This document shows, piece after piece, positions 18,105 through 26,531 of a DNA stretch of 36,586 bases; the first letter of the stretch is position 1; the number at the start of each line of letters is the position of its first letter. This DNA is from an uncultured Actinomycetes bacterium. Its GTDB lineage: Bacteria > Actinomycetota > Acidimicrobiia > Acidimicrobiales > RAAP-2. Location: contig CAIKZX010000047.1 in NCBI GenBank assembly GCA_903832015.1, forward strand, positions 1 to 36,586, read 5' to 3'. The notes beneath the pieces were generated by a model. It searched no databases, was not told the origin of the DNA, and saw only the letters and a program-made list of their open reading frames with translations. Made by a program: the position numbers and the translations under genes.

Positions 18105-19915
18105 TATTTAGCCTCCTCGAGAAGTGCCTTGAGCTCTGGGGTGATGGTGGGGATTGGCCTTGCTTCAATTTTGAAGGCGCCATCCCATTTCCCATCTTTC
18201 GAAGTTTCGGTGAAGTTTACGGTGCCCATTTCGGCAACTGGTTCGGGGAAGTCGTTGCGAGTGTGTCCGCCACGCGACTCTTTGCGGTTCAAAGCGCCCA
18301 TCGCTACGCACTTGGAAACGGTGATCATCGAAGGGAGGTCAGTCGCAAGGTTCCAGCCGGGGTTATATGCGCGGCCACCCTTGACTTTGATCTTTCGTAC
18401 ACGATCACTTAGTTTTTCTAGTTCACCGAGGGCGAATTCAAGCTCATCGCCAGTTCGGATGATGCCAACGTTGGCTTGCATCATGTCTTGGAGATCTCGC
18501 TGAATGTCGTAAGGGTTTTCCCCTTCGGCCCGATCAAACGGTTCCAGTGCCTCAGCAATAGCGGTGTCAACATCACTCTGCTTGAATTTGCCCGAGCCTC
18601 CACCAGCCGCGATGTAACTTACGGCACCTTCACCGGCCCGCTTGCCAAAGACAATGAGGTCACTGAGGGAGTTTCCACCCAGTCGGTTAGCGCCGTGTAG
18701 GCCCGCGGCGACTTCACCCGCGGCGAAGAGTCCGGGAGTTTTGGTCGCGGCAGTTTCGGCGTCGACCTTCACGCCACCCATGATGTAGTGACAGGTCGGT
18801 CCGATTTCCATTGGTTCCCGGGTGATGTCAACGCCCGCTAGTTCCATGAATTGGTGATACATCGAAGGCAGGCGGCGACGAATGAATTCAGCACTGCGAC
18901 GCGAGGCAATGTCTAGGAATACACCTCCGTGAGGGCTGCCTCGTCCGGCTTTAACCTCTGCGTTGATGGCGCGAGAAACTTCGTCACGGGGGAGTAGCTC
19001 TGGGGGGCGACGTCCGGCGGAGTGGTCGTCGTACCACTTGTCAGCCTCTTCTTCAGTTTCGGCTGTTTCAGCACGGAACATTGGGGCAACGTAGTTGAAC
19101 ATGAAGCGTTCCCCAAGAGAGTTGCGCAAAACACCACCATCTCCACGGACGCCTTCGGTAACCAAGAGTCCGCGCACGGATAGTGGCCACACCATCCCGG
19201 TGGGGTGGAACTGGATGGCTTCCATGTCCATCAACTCACTACCCGCCCACAGGGCCATGGCGTGACCATCGCCAGTACCCTCCCACGAGTTCGAGGTGAA
19301 CTTCCAGGACTTGCCAGCGCCGCCGGTGGCGAGGATGACACTCTTGGCGCTAAAGGTAACGAACTCGCCATTGTGGCGCCAGTAGGCCACCGCTCCGGCA
19401 ATGGTCCCTTCGGAGTCCTTGAGAAGTTTTAGAACTTTGCATTCCATGTAGACATCTATGTCCATGGAAACGACCTTTTGCTGCAGGGTGCGGATCAATT
19501 CCAGACCGGTACGGTCGCCCACGTGGGCGAGTCGGGCGTAGCGGTGACCACCAAAGTCACGCTGCAGGATCTTGCCGTCCTTAGTTCGGTCAAAGAGGGC
19601 GCCCCACTGCTCGAGCTCAAGCACGCGCTCGGGAGCTTCCTTAGCGTGCAACTCGGCCATGCGGAAGTTGTTGAGGTATTTGCCACCACGCATGGTGTCG
19701 CGGAAGTGAACCTTCCAGTTGTCCTCGGAGTGAACGTTGCCCATGGCGGCGGCCATGCCACCTTCGGCCATAACGGTGTGGGCCTTGCCCAGGAGGGACT
19801 TGGTGATTATGCCGACCCGCAGGCCCTGCTGCTGGGCTTCGCTGGCGGCGCGCCGCCCCGCTCCACCCGCGCCTATGATCAAGATGTCGTAGTCGTGGGT
19901 TTCAATAGTGGTCAT
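18104..19915 (-). CDS. sdhA: Succinate dehydrogenase flavoprotein subunit
   Basis: DYDILIIGAGGAGRRAASEAQQQG, VMAEGGMAAAMGN, FHPTGMVWP, GLFAAGEVAAGLHGANRLGGNSLSDLIVFGKRAG. Start at ATG 19915; the longer ORF reads through sdhC in another frame. Confidence 0.95.
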   Translation of the reverse strand: MTTIETHDYDILIIGAGGAGRRAASEAQQQGLRVGIITKSLLGKAHTVMAEGGMAAAMGNVHSEDNWKVHFRDTMRGGKYLNNFRMAELHAKEAPERVLELEQWGALFDRTKDGKILQRDFGGHRYARLAHVGDRTGLELIRTLQQKVVSMDIDVYMECKVLKLLKDSEGTIAGAVAYWRHNGEFVTFSAKSVILATGGAGKSWKFTSNSWEGTGDGHAMALWAGSELMDMEAIQFHPTGMVWPLSVRGLLVTEGVRGDGGVLRNSLGERFMFNYVAPMFRAETAETEEEADKWYDDHSAGRRPPELLPRDEVSRAINAEVKAGRGSPHGGVFLDIASRRSAEFIRRRLPSMYHQFMELAGVDITREPMEIGPTCHYIMGGVKVDAETAATKTPGLFAAGEVAAGLHGANRLGGNSLSDLIVFGKRAGEGAVSYIAAGGGSGKFKQSDVDTAIAEALEPFDRAEGENPYDIQRDLQDMMQANVGIIRTGDELEFALGELEKLSDRVRKIKVKGGRAYNPGWNLATDLPSMITVSKCVAMGALNRKESRGGHTRNDFPEPVAEMGTVNFTETSKDGKWDGAFKIEARPIPTITPELKALLEEAK

Positions 19916-19929
19916 TGTGAATCCTTGAA

Positions 19930-20742
19930 TTAGAAGAGACGGAAGTCGGTCCAGGCGCCCGAGGCGACGAGGCGGACGTAAACATCGGTGAAGGCCACGA
20001 AGAGCAGCGAGGCCCACGCAAAGTTCATGTGCTTGGCGTTGAGGGGAGTCACAATTTTCCAGAAGCGGTACCGAATGGGGTGCGCCTTGAAGGACTTCAC
20101 CTGCCCACCACAGAGGTGACGACACGCGTGACAAGAAAGTGAGTATCCCCAGAGCAATGTTGCGTTCACGATGAGCACCAAGGTGCCGACCGTGACACCA
20201 AATCCAATACCGGGCTGGTTAAAGGCTCGAATCGCGTCGTAGGTCAAGAGGGCATTAAAGACCAAGCCCGCATAAAAAAAGTACCGGTGCATGTTCTGCA
20301 TGATCAGGGGAAAGCGCGTCTCGCCGGAGTATGAGTTGTGGGCATCGCCAACATCACAAGCTGGTGGTGCCCACCAAAAGGCGCGGTAGTAGCTGCGGCG
20401 ATAGTAGTAACAGGTGAGTCGAAATCCCAGTGGGAAAATCAAAATCAACAGTGCGGGTGAGAGTGCCCAGTTTCCAAAGGAGAAGGCTCCAAACTTGGCG
20501 GCCCCACAACTGTTGGCCAAGCAGGGTGAATAGAAGGGTGAAATCAGATCGCGGTGCATTTGGGCGCCGACGTAGTAGTTCTTATTTTGAAAGGCGGCCC
20601 ACGTTGAATAAATTATGAAGGCGGTGAGGATCGAAACGGTTACCACGGGCTGAATCCACCACCGGTCTTGGCGCAGAGTGGCTACATCGGGTCCACCGCG
20701 AACTCCTCCGAGTTGAACTTTTGATTCATGTACTGCAGTCAC
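19930..20742 (-). CDS. sdhC: Succinate dehydrogenase membrane anchor (mycobacterial Sdh1-like, His-rich multi-TM)
   Basis: Multi-TM with SLSCHACRHLCGG, MQNMHRYFFYAG, KHMNFAWASL; immediately upstream of sdhA; GTG start with AAAGGAG RBS. Confidence 0.85.
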   Translation of the reverse strand: MTAVHESKVQLGGVRGGPDVATLRQDRWWIQPVVTVSILTAFIIYSTWAAFQNKNYYVGAQMHRDLISPFYSPCLANSCGAAKFGAFSFGNWALSPALLILIFPLGFRLTCYYYRRSYYRAFWWAPPACDVGDAHNSYSGETRFPLIMQNMHRYFFYAGLVFNALLTYDAIRAFNQPGIGFGVTVGTLVLIVNATLLWGYSLSCHACRHLCGGQVKSFKAHPIRYRFWKIVTPLNAKHMNFAWASLLFVAFTDVYVRLVASGAWTDFRLF

Positions 20743-20809
20743 CGCGACTCCTTTTAATTGGGGTAAAAGTCTTCCTCGTAAATACTAGGCACCGGCCAAG
20801 GGTTTAAAA

Positions 20810-20867
20810 CGGGGGAGCCCGAAACTCATTGAGTTTTCTCAGAATCGCGCAAATGGCGCTGCGCCAT
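20810..20867. repeat. Cluster of inverted repeats between ctaF and sdhC: CGGG-GGAG-CCCG, AAACTCA-T-TGAGTTT, ATGGCGC-T-GCGCCAT
   Basis: Exact symmetry by eye: 20810-20821, 20822-20836, 20853-20867. The last two are both 7-1-7 palindromes centred 31 bp apart. Confidence 0.6.
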
Positions 20868-20934
20868 AAGGAATTGCTAGAGCTAGTCATCTGATTTTCC
20901 ACGGTCGCTGCATGGACCCGTGGGCGTCAGGAAA

Positions 20935-21327
20935 TTAGCGGTTACCGCCGCGACGCCCCTCTGAGGTACCCCCGAGGAGGGCCCAGATCGCCAGGGCGAA
21001 CCCGGGTACCAGGAGCCAGATCCCAAAGACCAGGGCCAGCACGACGAAGAATGCGCCCATACCCAACACGAAGGGGAAAATTGAGCTGCCCGGGAATGTT
21101 CCAACGAATCCCGCCCCCGATTCTTGGGTGGCGTTGGGGTTGTCCTCTGGCCGAGCCTTCATTCGACGACTCCACCATAAGTAGTAACTACCGGGCAAGA
21201 AGCACAGCAGCATTCCGGAGAACATCATCACGCCACCGGCGTTCTCGAGGCTCCAGGTCCAGTAGACCGCACACATGGCACCAAAGAAGAGGCCCAGGAA
21301 CAATAGGAGTTTGGCTTCTATTTTCAC
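20935..21327 (-). CDS. ctaF: Actinobacterial cytochrome c oxidase subunit IV (CtaF-like)
   Basis: KIEAKLLLFLGLFFGAMCAVYWTWSLENAGGVMMFSGMLLCFLPGSYYLWWSRRM; follows ctaD; GTG start 21327. Confidence 0.85.
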   Translation of the reverse strand: MKIEAKLLLFLGLFFGAMCAVYWTWSLENAGGVMMFSGMLLCFLPGSYYLWWSRRMKARPEDNPNATQESGAGFVGTFPGSSIFPFVLGMGAFFVVLALVFGIWLLVPGFALAIWALLGGTSEGRRGGNR

Positions 21328-21329
21328 GG

Positions 21330-22994
21330 CTAGTTCTCGTGACTCGCGTGAGCAACTGACTTGTGCTCGGGGTGGTTGTAGTCCCAGGTTGGCCGTTCGG
21401 AGCGGATCTGAGGAAGTCGGTAGAAATTGTGGTGAGGGGGTGGCGAAGTGGTGAACCACTCAAGAGTCTGCGCGTCCCAAGGGTTATCACCCGCGGGGTA
21501 TTTCTTCCAACTCACCACAATGTTGAGGGCAAACAACAAGGTTGAAATACCAATGAGCACCGCACCGACCGAACTAATTGCGTTCAGGTTCACCCAATCA
21601 TGGTGGAGTGGGTACACGGCCATGCGACGCGGCATTCCTTGTAGCCCCAAGATGTACAGCGGGAAGGTAAAGACCTGGGTACCAATGAAGAGAAGCCAGA
21701 ACTGAGCTTTGCCGATTCGCTCGTTAAGAAGAAAACCAGTGATTTTGGGTCCCCAGAAGTACAGACCGCCCATCGCCGCCAAGACCAGCGCCATAACGAC
21801 GGAGTGGAAGTGGGCCACCACGAAGTACGTGTCGTGGGTAAAGAAGTCGAGTGGGGGGCTCGCGAGGTAGATGCCAGTCAGTCCACCAATAAGAAAGGTG
21901 ATAAGGAATCCGATTGACATCAACATGGCGGTCGAGAACCACAGCTCTCCTCGCCACATCGTGCCAATCCAGTTAAAGATTTTGATTCCCGTGGGAACGG
22001 CAATCAAGAGACTCATAATTGAAAAGAAGGGTAGGAGAACCACGCCGGTAGTAAACATGTGGTGGGCCCATACGCCTAGGGAGAGTGCCGCAATGGTGAT
22101 GGTCGCAAAGATCATGCCCTTGTAGCCGAAGACTGGCTTCTTCGAGAAAACGGCAATTATTTCAGTGGCCATACCAAAAAATGGCAGTGCCAAAATATAG
22201 ACCTCGGGGTGACCCCAGAACCAGAAGATGTGCTGCCAGAGTACGGGCACACCCCCTCCCGCAACGGAGAAGACGTGCGTACCAAAGTGTCGATCCGCGT
22301 AGAGCATGATCAGGCCAGCGGTGAGTACGGGAAAGGCCAAAAGAATCAAGATTGCGGTGACGAGAAGGTTCCAAGTAAAAATCGGCATGCGAAACATCGT
22401 CATACCCGGGGCGCGTAGGTAGAAGATTGTGGCGATGAGATTCACTCCGGTAAAGATGGCGGAAAACCCCGTGAGTAAGAGCCCACCAATCCAGAGGTCC
22501 GCACCGGCACCCGGGGCGTTGAGAGAGCTGGTGAGTGGGGCGTAGCCGACCCAACCAAAGTTGGCAGCGCCGCCAGCGGTGAAGAAGCCGAGGAGCATCG
22601 TGATGGAACCAGATAGGTACAGCCAGTACCTCAGCGCGTTATGGCGAGGACAGGCCATGTCCGGCGCACCAATTTGAAGGGGCACGATGATGTTGGCCAG
22701 TGCACCGAAGGCGAAGGGGCCAACGAACAGGTAAATCATGATTGACCCGTGCATGGTGAAGAGTTCGTTGTACTGGGCAAAGGAGACTAAGTGTCCGTTG
22801 GAGGTAGCGAGCTGGGCCCGAATAAGTTCAGCTAGCGCTCCACCAATAATCAGCATCACTACGGCGGTGATGGTGTAGGAGAGACCAATTATTTTGTGGT
22901 CGGTGGTGGTGAGCCACTTGAGCAGACCGCTCGGGCCGTGATGCTCATCGTGGGCGTCGTGACCGGTTGGAGAAGTTATGACATTCTGGCTCAT
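21330..22994 (-). CDS. ctaD: Cytochrome c oxidase subunit I
   Basis: WLTTTDHKIIGLSY, FWFWGHPEVYILALPFFGMATEI, VWAHHMFTTG, THDTYFVVAHFHSVV. Confidence 0.98.
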   Translation of the reverse strand: MSQNVITSPTGHDAHDEHHGPSGLLKWLTTTDHKIIGLSYTITAVVMLIIGGALAELIRAQLATSNGHLVSFAQYNELFTMHGSIMIYLFVGPFAFGALANIIVPLQIGAPDMACPRHNALRYWLYLSGSITMLLGFFTAGGAANFGWVGYAPLTSSLNAPGAGADLWIGGLLLTGFSAIFTGVNLIATIFYLRAPGMTMFRMPIFTWNLLVTAILILLAFPVLTAGLIMLYADRHFGTHVFSVAGGGVPVLWQHIFWFWGHPEVYILALPFFGMATEIIAVFSKKPVFGYKGMIFATITIAALSLGVWAHHMFTTGVVLLPFFSIMSLLIAVPTGIKIFNWIGTMWRGELWFSTAMLMSIGFLITFLIGGLTGIYLASPPLDFFTHDTYFVVAHFHSVVMALVLAAMGGLYFWGPKITGFLLNERIGKAQFWLLFIGTQVFTFPLYILGLQGMPRRMAVYPLHHDWVNLNAISSVGAVLIGISTLLFALNIVVSWKKYPAGDNPWDAQTLEWFTTSPPPHHNFYRLPQIRSERPTWDYNHPEHKSVAHASHEN

Positions 22995-22996
22995 GA

Positions 22997-23848
22997 TTAG
23001 TTTGCCGCACTCTGGGTTGATTGTGACGATAGGTAGGGGTTGTTCTGCAGCGCAGTTGCGTTAGCTGCTGCGGTCGCGGCGGAGACATTACGGTTATCGA
23101 GCAGCCATTGATCATAGGTAGCGGGGCTAACAACCTTCACCTTAAAAAACATCAATGAATGGTAAAGGCCACACAACTGAGTGCACTGTCCGCTGTACAC
23201 GCCGGTCTTGACTGCGTTGAAGGTGAATTGGTTGGTAACGCCCGGAAGGGCGTATCGCGAAAAGTTGAATTCCTTCACGTAAAAACCATGAACGACGTCA
23301 GTGGAGGTCAAGTTCACGTGAACGTTGGTGTTTGCGGGTACGACCATCGTTGGGCTTTGGGTGGTCTGACCAACCACAACTACGGCGTGGCCAGGGTAAG
23401 AAAACTTCCAACCCCACTGGAAGGCGTTGACATTGACAACGACGTCAGTGCGAGGGTTAGAGACCTCGGGATTCTCGACAATTAAGGTGGCGACGAAAAG
23501 AACGATAACGATAATGATCGGAACAATTGTGTACAGCAGTTCCAAGGGGATGTGGTACTGACTCTGCTTAGGAATTGCGCTCTCGTCTTTTCGTCGGTAG
23601 CGAACTATTGCGTATCCAATAAGCGCCAGCACTAGTGCGCCAATAACTACAGCACCCACTGAGAACCACTGCCAGAGGTGGAAGACCTGAACCGAGCTCT
23701 TGGTCACGCCCTTACTTACGCCGAAGCTCGGCAGGGTGCACCCAGAAAGCAATAATCCCGCCGCGGGGATAGTTAGTAGGACACGAAGACGGCGCCCGAT
23801 ACGACCTGAGGTCCGAGTACCCTGGGGGGACAGGGGGGTTTTTTCCAC
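22997..23848 (-). CDS. ctaC: Cytochrome c oxidase subunit II (lipoprotein-type)
   Basis: Lipobox-like LLLSGC; FQWGWKFSYPG; CuA motif GQCTQLCGLYHSLMFFKVKVV. Confidence 0.96.
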   Translation of the reverse strand: MEKTPLSPQGTRTSGRIGRRLRVLLTIPAAGLLLSGCTLPSFGVSKGVTKSSVQVFHLWQWFSVGAVVIGALVLALIGYAIVRYRRKDESAIPKQSQYHIPLELLYTIVPIIIVIVLFVATLIVENPEVSNPRTDVVVNVNAFQWGWKFSYPGHAVVVVGQTTQSPTMVVPANTNVHVNLTSTDVVHGFYVKEFNFSRYALPGVTNQFTFNAVKTGVYSGQCTQLCGLYHSLMFFKVKVVSPATYDQWLLDNRNVSAATAAANATALQNNPYLSSQSTQSAAN

Positions 23849-23913
23849 ACCATAAACCTTACTAACCAGGAGAACTCTTAGGACGTGGCTACCGGGAGTT
23901 AACCGGCGGCGGA

Positions 23914-24099
23914 CTACTTTTCGTCAGAATCTTGAGACTTGGCCTCATCTTTGGCTTGCTTCAGGCCCTTTTCGAATTCGTTTTTCGCTGAGCCGAGGTT
24001 CCGCGCAAACTTGGGAATAGCCTTGCCGCCAAAGACGAGTACAACAATGACAACAAGAACAATCACGATGTCAATACTGGCAAACTCACCAAAAATCAC
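23914..24099 (-). CDS. tatA: Sec-independent translocase TatA
   Basis: Short single TM + amphipathic helix: VVIVVLVFGGKAIPKFARNLGSAKNEFEKGLKQAKDE. Confidence 0.92.
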   Translation of the reverse strand: MIFGEFASIDIVIVLVVIVVLVFGGKAIPKFARNLGSAKNEFEKGLKQAKDEAKSQDSDEK

Positions 24100-24170
24100 T
24101 TTTAACTCCTCGCTAGGATGACACCCTTATCGTAGTGGGTGCTCGCGGGCGAAGGGGTCACGGAGTGTTT

Positions 24171-24935
24171 TCAGTCACCCCGCCAGTTAGCGGAGCGCTT
24201 TTCGGCGAAGGCTGTCGCTCCCTCGTGGGCATCATTGCTGTCGGCGACCTTTGCGAAGAGCTCGTCATTAAGTGGCCACGTGGCCTCAACACCGCGCTCG
24301 ATAACCTCTCGCAAGATTCGCTTCGATGCGCGAACCGCGAGCGGGGCATTTCGCGCAATTCGTTCAGCGATCGCGAGAGCTCGAGGGAGCACCTCCTCTC
24401 CCGGGAGAACGTGATTCGCTAAGCCCAACTGAAAGGCACGTTCAGCGGTGATTGGCTCGGCGGTGAGGGCCATCTCGCTCGCAACAGCGGGGGAGAGTCG
24501 GTTCGGGAGGCGCAACAGACCACCGGCACCGGCAAAGAGGCCGATTTGTGTTTCGGGAAGGCCAAACTTGGCGTGTTCGGCGGCCACGATGATGTCGCAC
24601 ATCAATAACATCTCAAAACCTCCAGCGAAGGCCGAACCATTGGCGGCGCCGACGAGGGGCTTAGTGAAATTGCGTAGAGTCATCGCCCCAAAGCCATGTT
24701 CGTTGAAGGGTCGTTCGCCCTGCGCAAAGGCCTTTAGGTCCATCCCGGCGCTAAAGGCTTTGTCACCGGAGCCGGTCAGCACAAGTACTCGGCAATTGGC
24801 ATCAGCTTCACAGTCATCCAAGATGGCGCTCAGTCCCTGCATCAGGGCCACGTTGATTGCGTTGCGAGCGTCGGGGCGATTCAAGGTGATCACGCTGACG
24901 TGACCGTATTGCTCCAGTAGTACCTCGTCGGACAT
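24171..24935 (-). CDS. Enoyl-CoA hydratase/isomerase family protein
   Basis: VITLNRPDARNAIN, FSAGMDLKAFAQGE, GSAFAGGFEMLLMCDIIVAAEHAKFGLPET crotonase signature. Confidence 0.94.
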   Translation of the reverse strand: MSDEVLLEQYGHVSVITLNRPDARNAINVALMQGLSAILDDCEADANCRVLVLTGSGDKAFSAGMDLKAFAQGERPFNEHGFGAMTLRNFTKPLVGAANGSAFAGGFEMLLMCDIIVAAEHAKFGLPETQIGLFAGAGGLLRLPNRLSPAVASEMALTAEPITAERAFQLGLANHVLPGEEVLPRALAIAERIARNAPLAVRASKRILREVIERGVEATWPLNDELFAKVADSNDAHEGATAFAEKRSANWRGD

Positions 24936-25007
24936 GGTGACCTTCCTTTGTTACCTGCAGTAAAACGCTAGTGGAGTTATTGCTGCCCAACGTGCGAAAC
25001 TACGAGT

Positions 25008-25787
25008 ATGACTAATCGGCCTCGCCTGCTTGCCACGGTTGAGGGCTACGCCGTCGAGGGCGGGTACGACGTGGCCTACGGCCCCACTACCTGTTTCGCG
25101 CCCGCGCTATCACTGAACCAAATCGAAGCGCCCGGGAATGCCGCCAATCTTTGGAACGATTTTGAAGAGGCGGTCCGCCTACTCCCACCGCTGGGCTTTG
25201 ATGGGATTCGCCTCACCGTGGAATGGGCGCGGATCGAGCCTCGCCAGGGTCAGGTAAATAACAGTGCGCTTGATCGGTATCTCGAGATGGTTCGTTTCGC
25301 CGAATCCCTGGGTCTGCACGTGACGGTCGTGCTGGTTGATCAGGCTTGGCCCGCTTGGCTCGGCCAAGAGGCGTGGCTCTTGCCTTGGGTGGTGCCGCAT
25401 TTTGTCGACCACGTACATCGTGTCGTGGACGCACTCGGTGGACCGGCTCGAAACTTTATTCTGTTCGCTAATTGGGCGCATCTCCTCGATGGCTTCACTG
25501 AAGCGAGTGGTCCTCCCTGGCGCCGTCGAGCTAGTGACGATGCGTATCGCGCTCAAATCCAATTACGCAAAATGACGGATCTGATTCTGCAGGATTCGTC
25601 TATCGCCGACCTGCTCGTTCACGAATGGGATGTTGTTGACGCCGACGACTTAAAAGGTATAGGAGCGTTGCGTGACAAGAGTGAGCGTGAGGAGATTCAC
25701 GTTCGTTCACTACTTCATGGCTTTGGGCCCACTCGATGTAACGCGGGAATACTTATCCGCGACGGAAAAGATTTTCGGCCCCGCTAG
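25008..25787 (+). CDS. Short GH1-like (beta-glucosidase-fold) protein lacking the NEP acid/base motif; likely non-catalytic
   Basis: GFDGIRLTVEWARIEPRQGQVNNSALDRYLEMVRFAESLGLHVTVVLVDQAWPAWLG resembles the GH1 N-terminal half; the NEP position reads NFILFANWAHLL; only 259 aa. Confidence 0.65.
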   Translation: MTNRPRLLATVEGYAVEGGYDVAYGPTTCFAPALSLNQIEAPGNAANLWNDFEEAVRLLPPLGFDGIRLTVEWARIEPRQGQVNNSALDRYLEMVRFAESLGLHVTVVLVDQAWPAWLGQEAWLLPWVVPHFVDHVHRVVDALGGPARNFILFANWAHLLDGFTEASGPPWRRRASDDAYRAQIQLRKMTDLILQDSSIADLLVHEWDVVDADDLKGIGALRDKSEREEIHVRSLLHGFGPTRCNAGILIRDGKDFRPR

Positions 25788-26425
25788 TCCGGGTGCTTCG
25801 CTTCCCACACTATTTCTTCGCGCTCCTCTCGGCGTTTGCTGCGCACGTGGGAGAGGGTTAAGACGGTTCCGAAGAGTATGAGAAGCACGACACCCACCCA
25901 GTTGGCGGCCTTTTCGATTCGGTGCAGAGCGTGACCAGCGAGAAAGCCAATGAGGGCGAAACCGGCTCCCCAGAGAATTCCACCGATGGCGTTGGCAATA
26001 AGAAAGCGCCGGTAGTGCATCTTTGAAATTCCGGCGAGTCCAGGCATCACCGCGCGTAAGAAGGCGGTAAAGCGACCGGCAATGACGTACGTTGGACCAC
26101 GTTTACGCAATCCCTCGAGCGCCCGGTCCAGGGCAGCTCGCCGCCGCCGCAGGATTTTCAGTTCGAGTATCTGTTGGCCGTATCGCTTGCCAATGGCGTA
26201 TCCGACCGAGTCGCCAACTATGGCGGACAGCACGACCGCGACGCAGAGTCCCACAATATTTACTCGACCCTGAGAGGCGATGACGCCGCCCACAATCACT
26301 GAAGTTTCGCCAGGAATGACGAAGCCAATAAACAGGGCTGCTTCACCAAAGACCAAGAAAGCGACGAGTAGGTAGACCCCAACGCTAGGCAGACTATTCA
26401 ACTGCTGCAAAATCCAATTAATCAT
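25784..26425 (-). CDS. DedA/VTT family membrane protein
   Basis: FGEAALFIGFVIPGETSVIVGGVIASQG, GDSVGYAIGKRYG, GRFTAFLRAVMPGLAGISKMHYRRFLIANAIGGILWG. Confidence 0.95.
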   Translation of the reverse strand: MINWILQQLNSLPSVGVYLLVAFLVFGEAALFIGFVIPGETSVIVGGVIASQGRVNIVGLCVAVVLSAIVGDSVGYAIGKRYGQQILELKILRRRRAALDRALEGLRKRGPTYVIAGRFTAFLRAVMPGLAGISKMHYRRFLIANAIGGILWGAGFALIGFLAGHALHRIEKAANWVGVVLLILFGTVLTLSHVRSKRREEREEIVWEAKHPD

Positions 26426-26464
26426 TTGGACCTCCAGAACAAATTCCCCTCACATCATTGCCCA

Positions 26465-26493
26465 TAAATGTTGGCTAAGAGAACCAACATTTA
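26465..26493. repeat. Inverted repeat TAAATGTTGG-N9-CCAACATTTA between divergent dedA and DoxX-Rieske gene
   Basis: 10-bp perfect arms, 9-nt spacer (ctaagagaa). Confidence 0.65.
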
Positions 26494-26531
26494 AGGCTCC
26501 CCAGTGGGGGATCTCTGCGAGAATAGGAGAC

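Noticed and set aside
19916-20134. N-terminal extension of the sdhA ORF
   Set aside because: Lies in an alternative frame within sdhC; the true start MTTIETHDYDILIIGAGGAG is at 19915.
21328-21459. N-terminal extension of the ctaF ORF
   Set aside because: Overlaps the ctaD 3' end in another frame; GTG 21327 gives a sensible subunit IV start.
24122-24141. CACCC-N10-GGGTG near the tatA start as a terminator
   Set aside because: Only a 5-bp stem with a 10-nt loop and no T-tract; not convincing.
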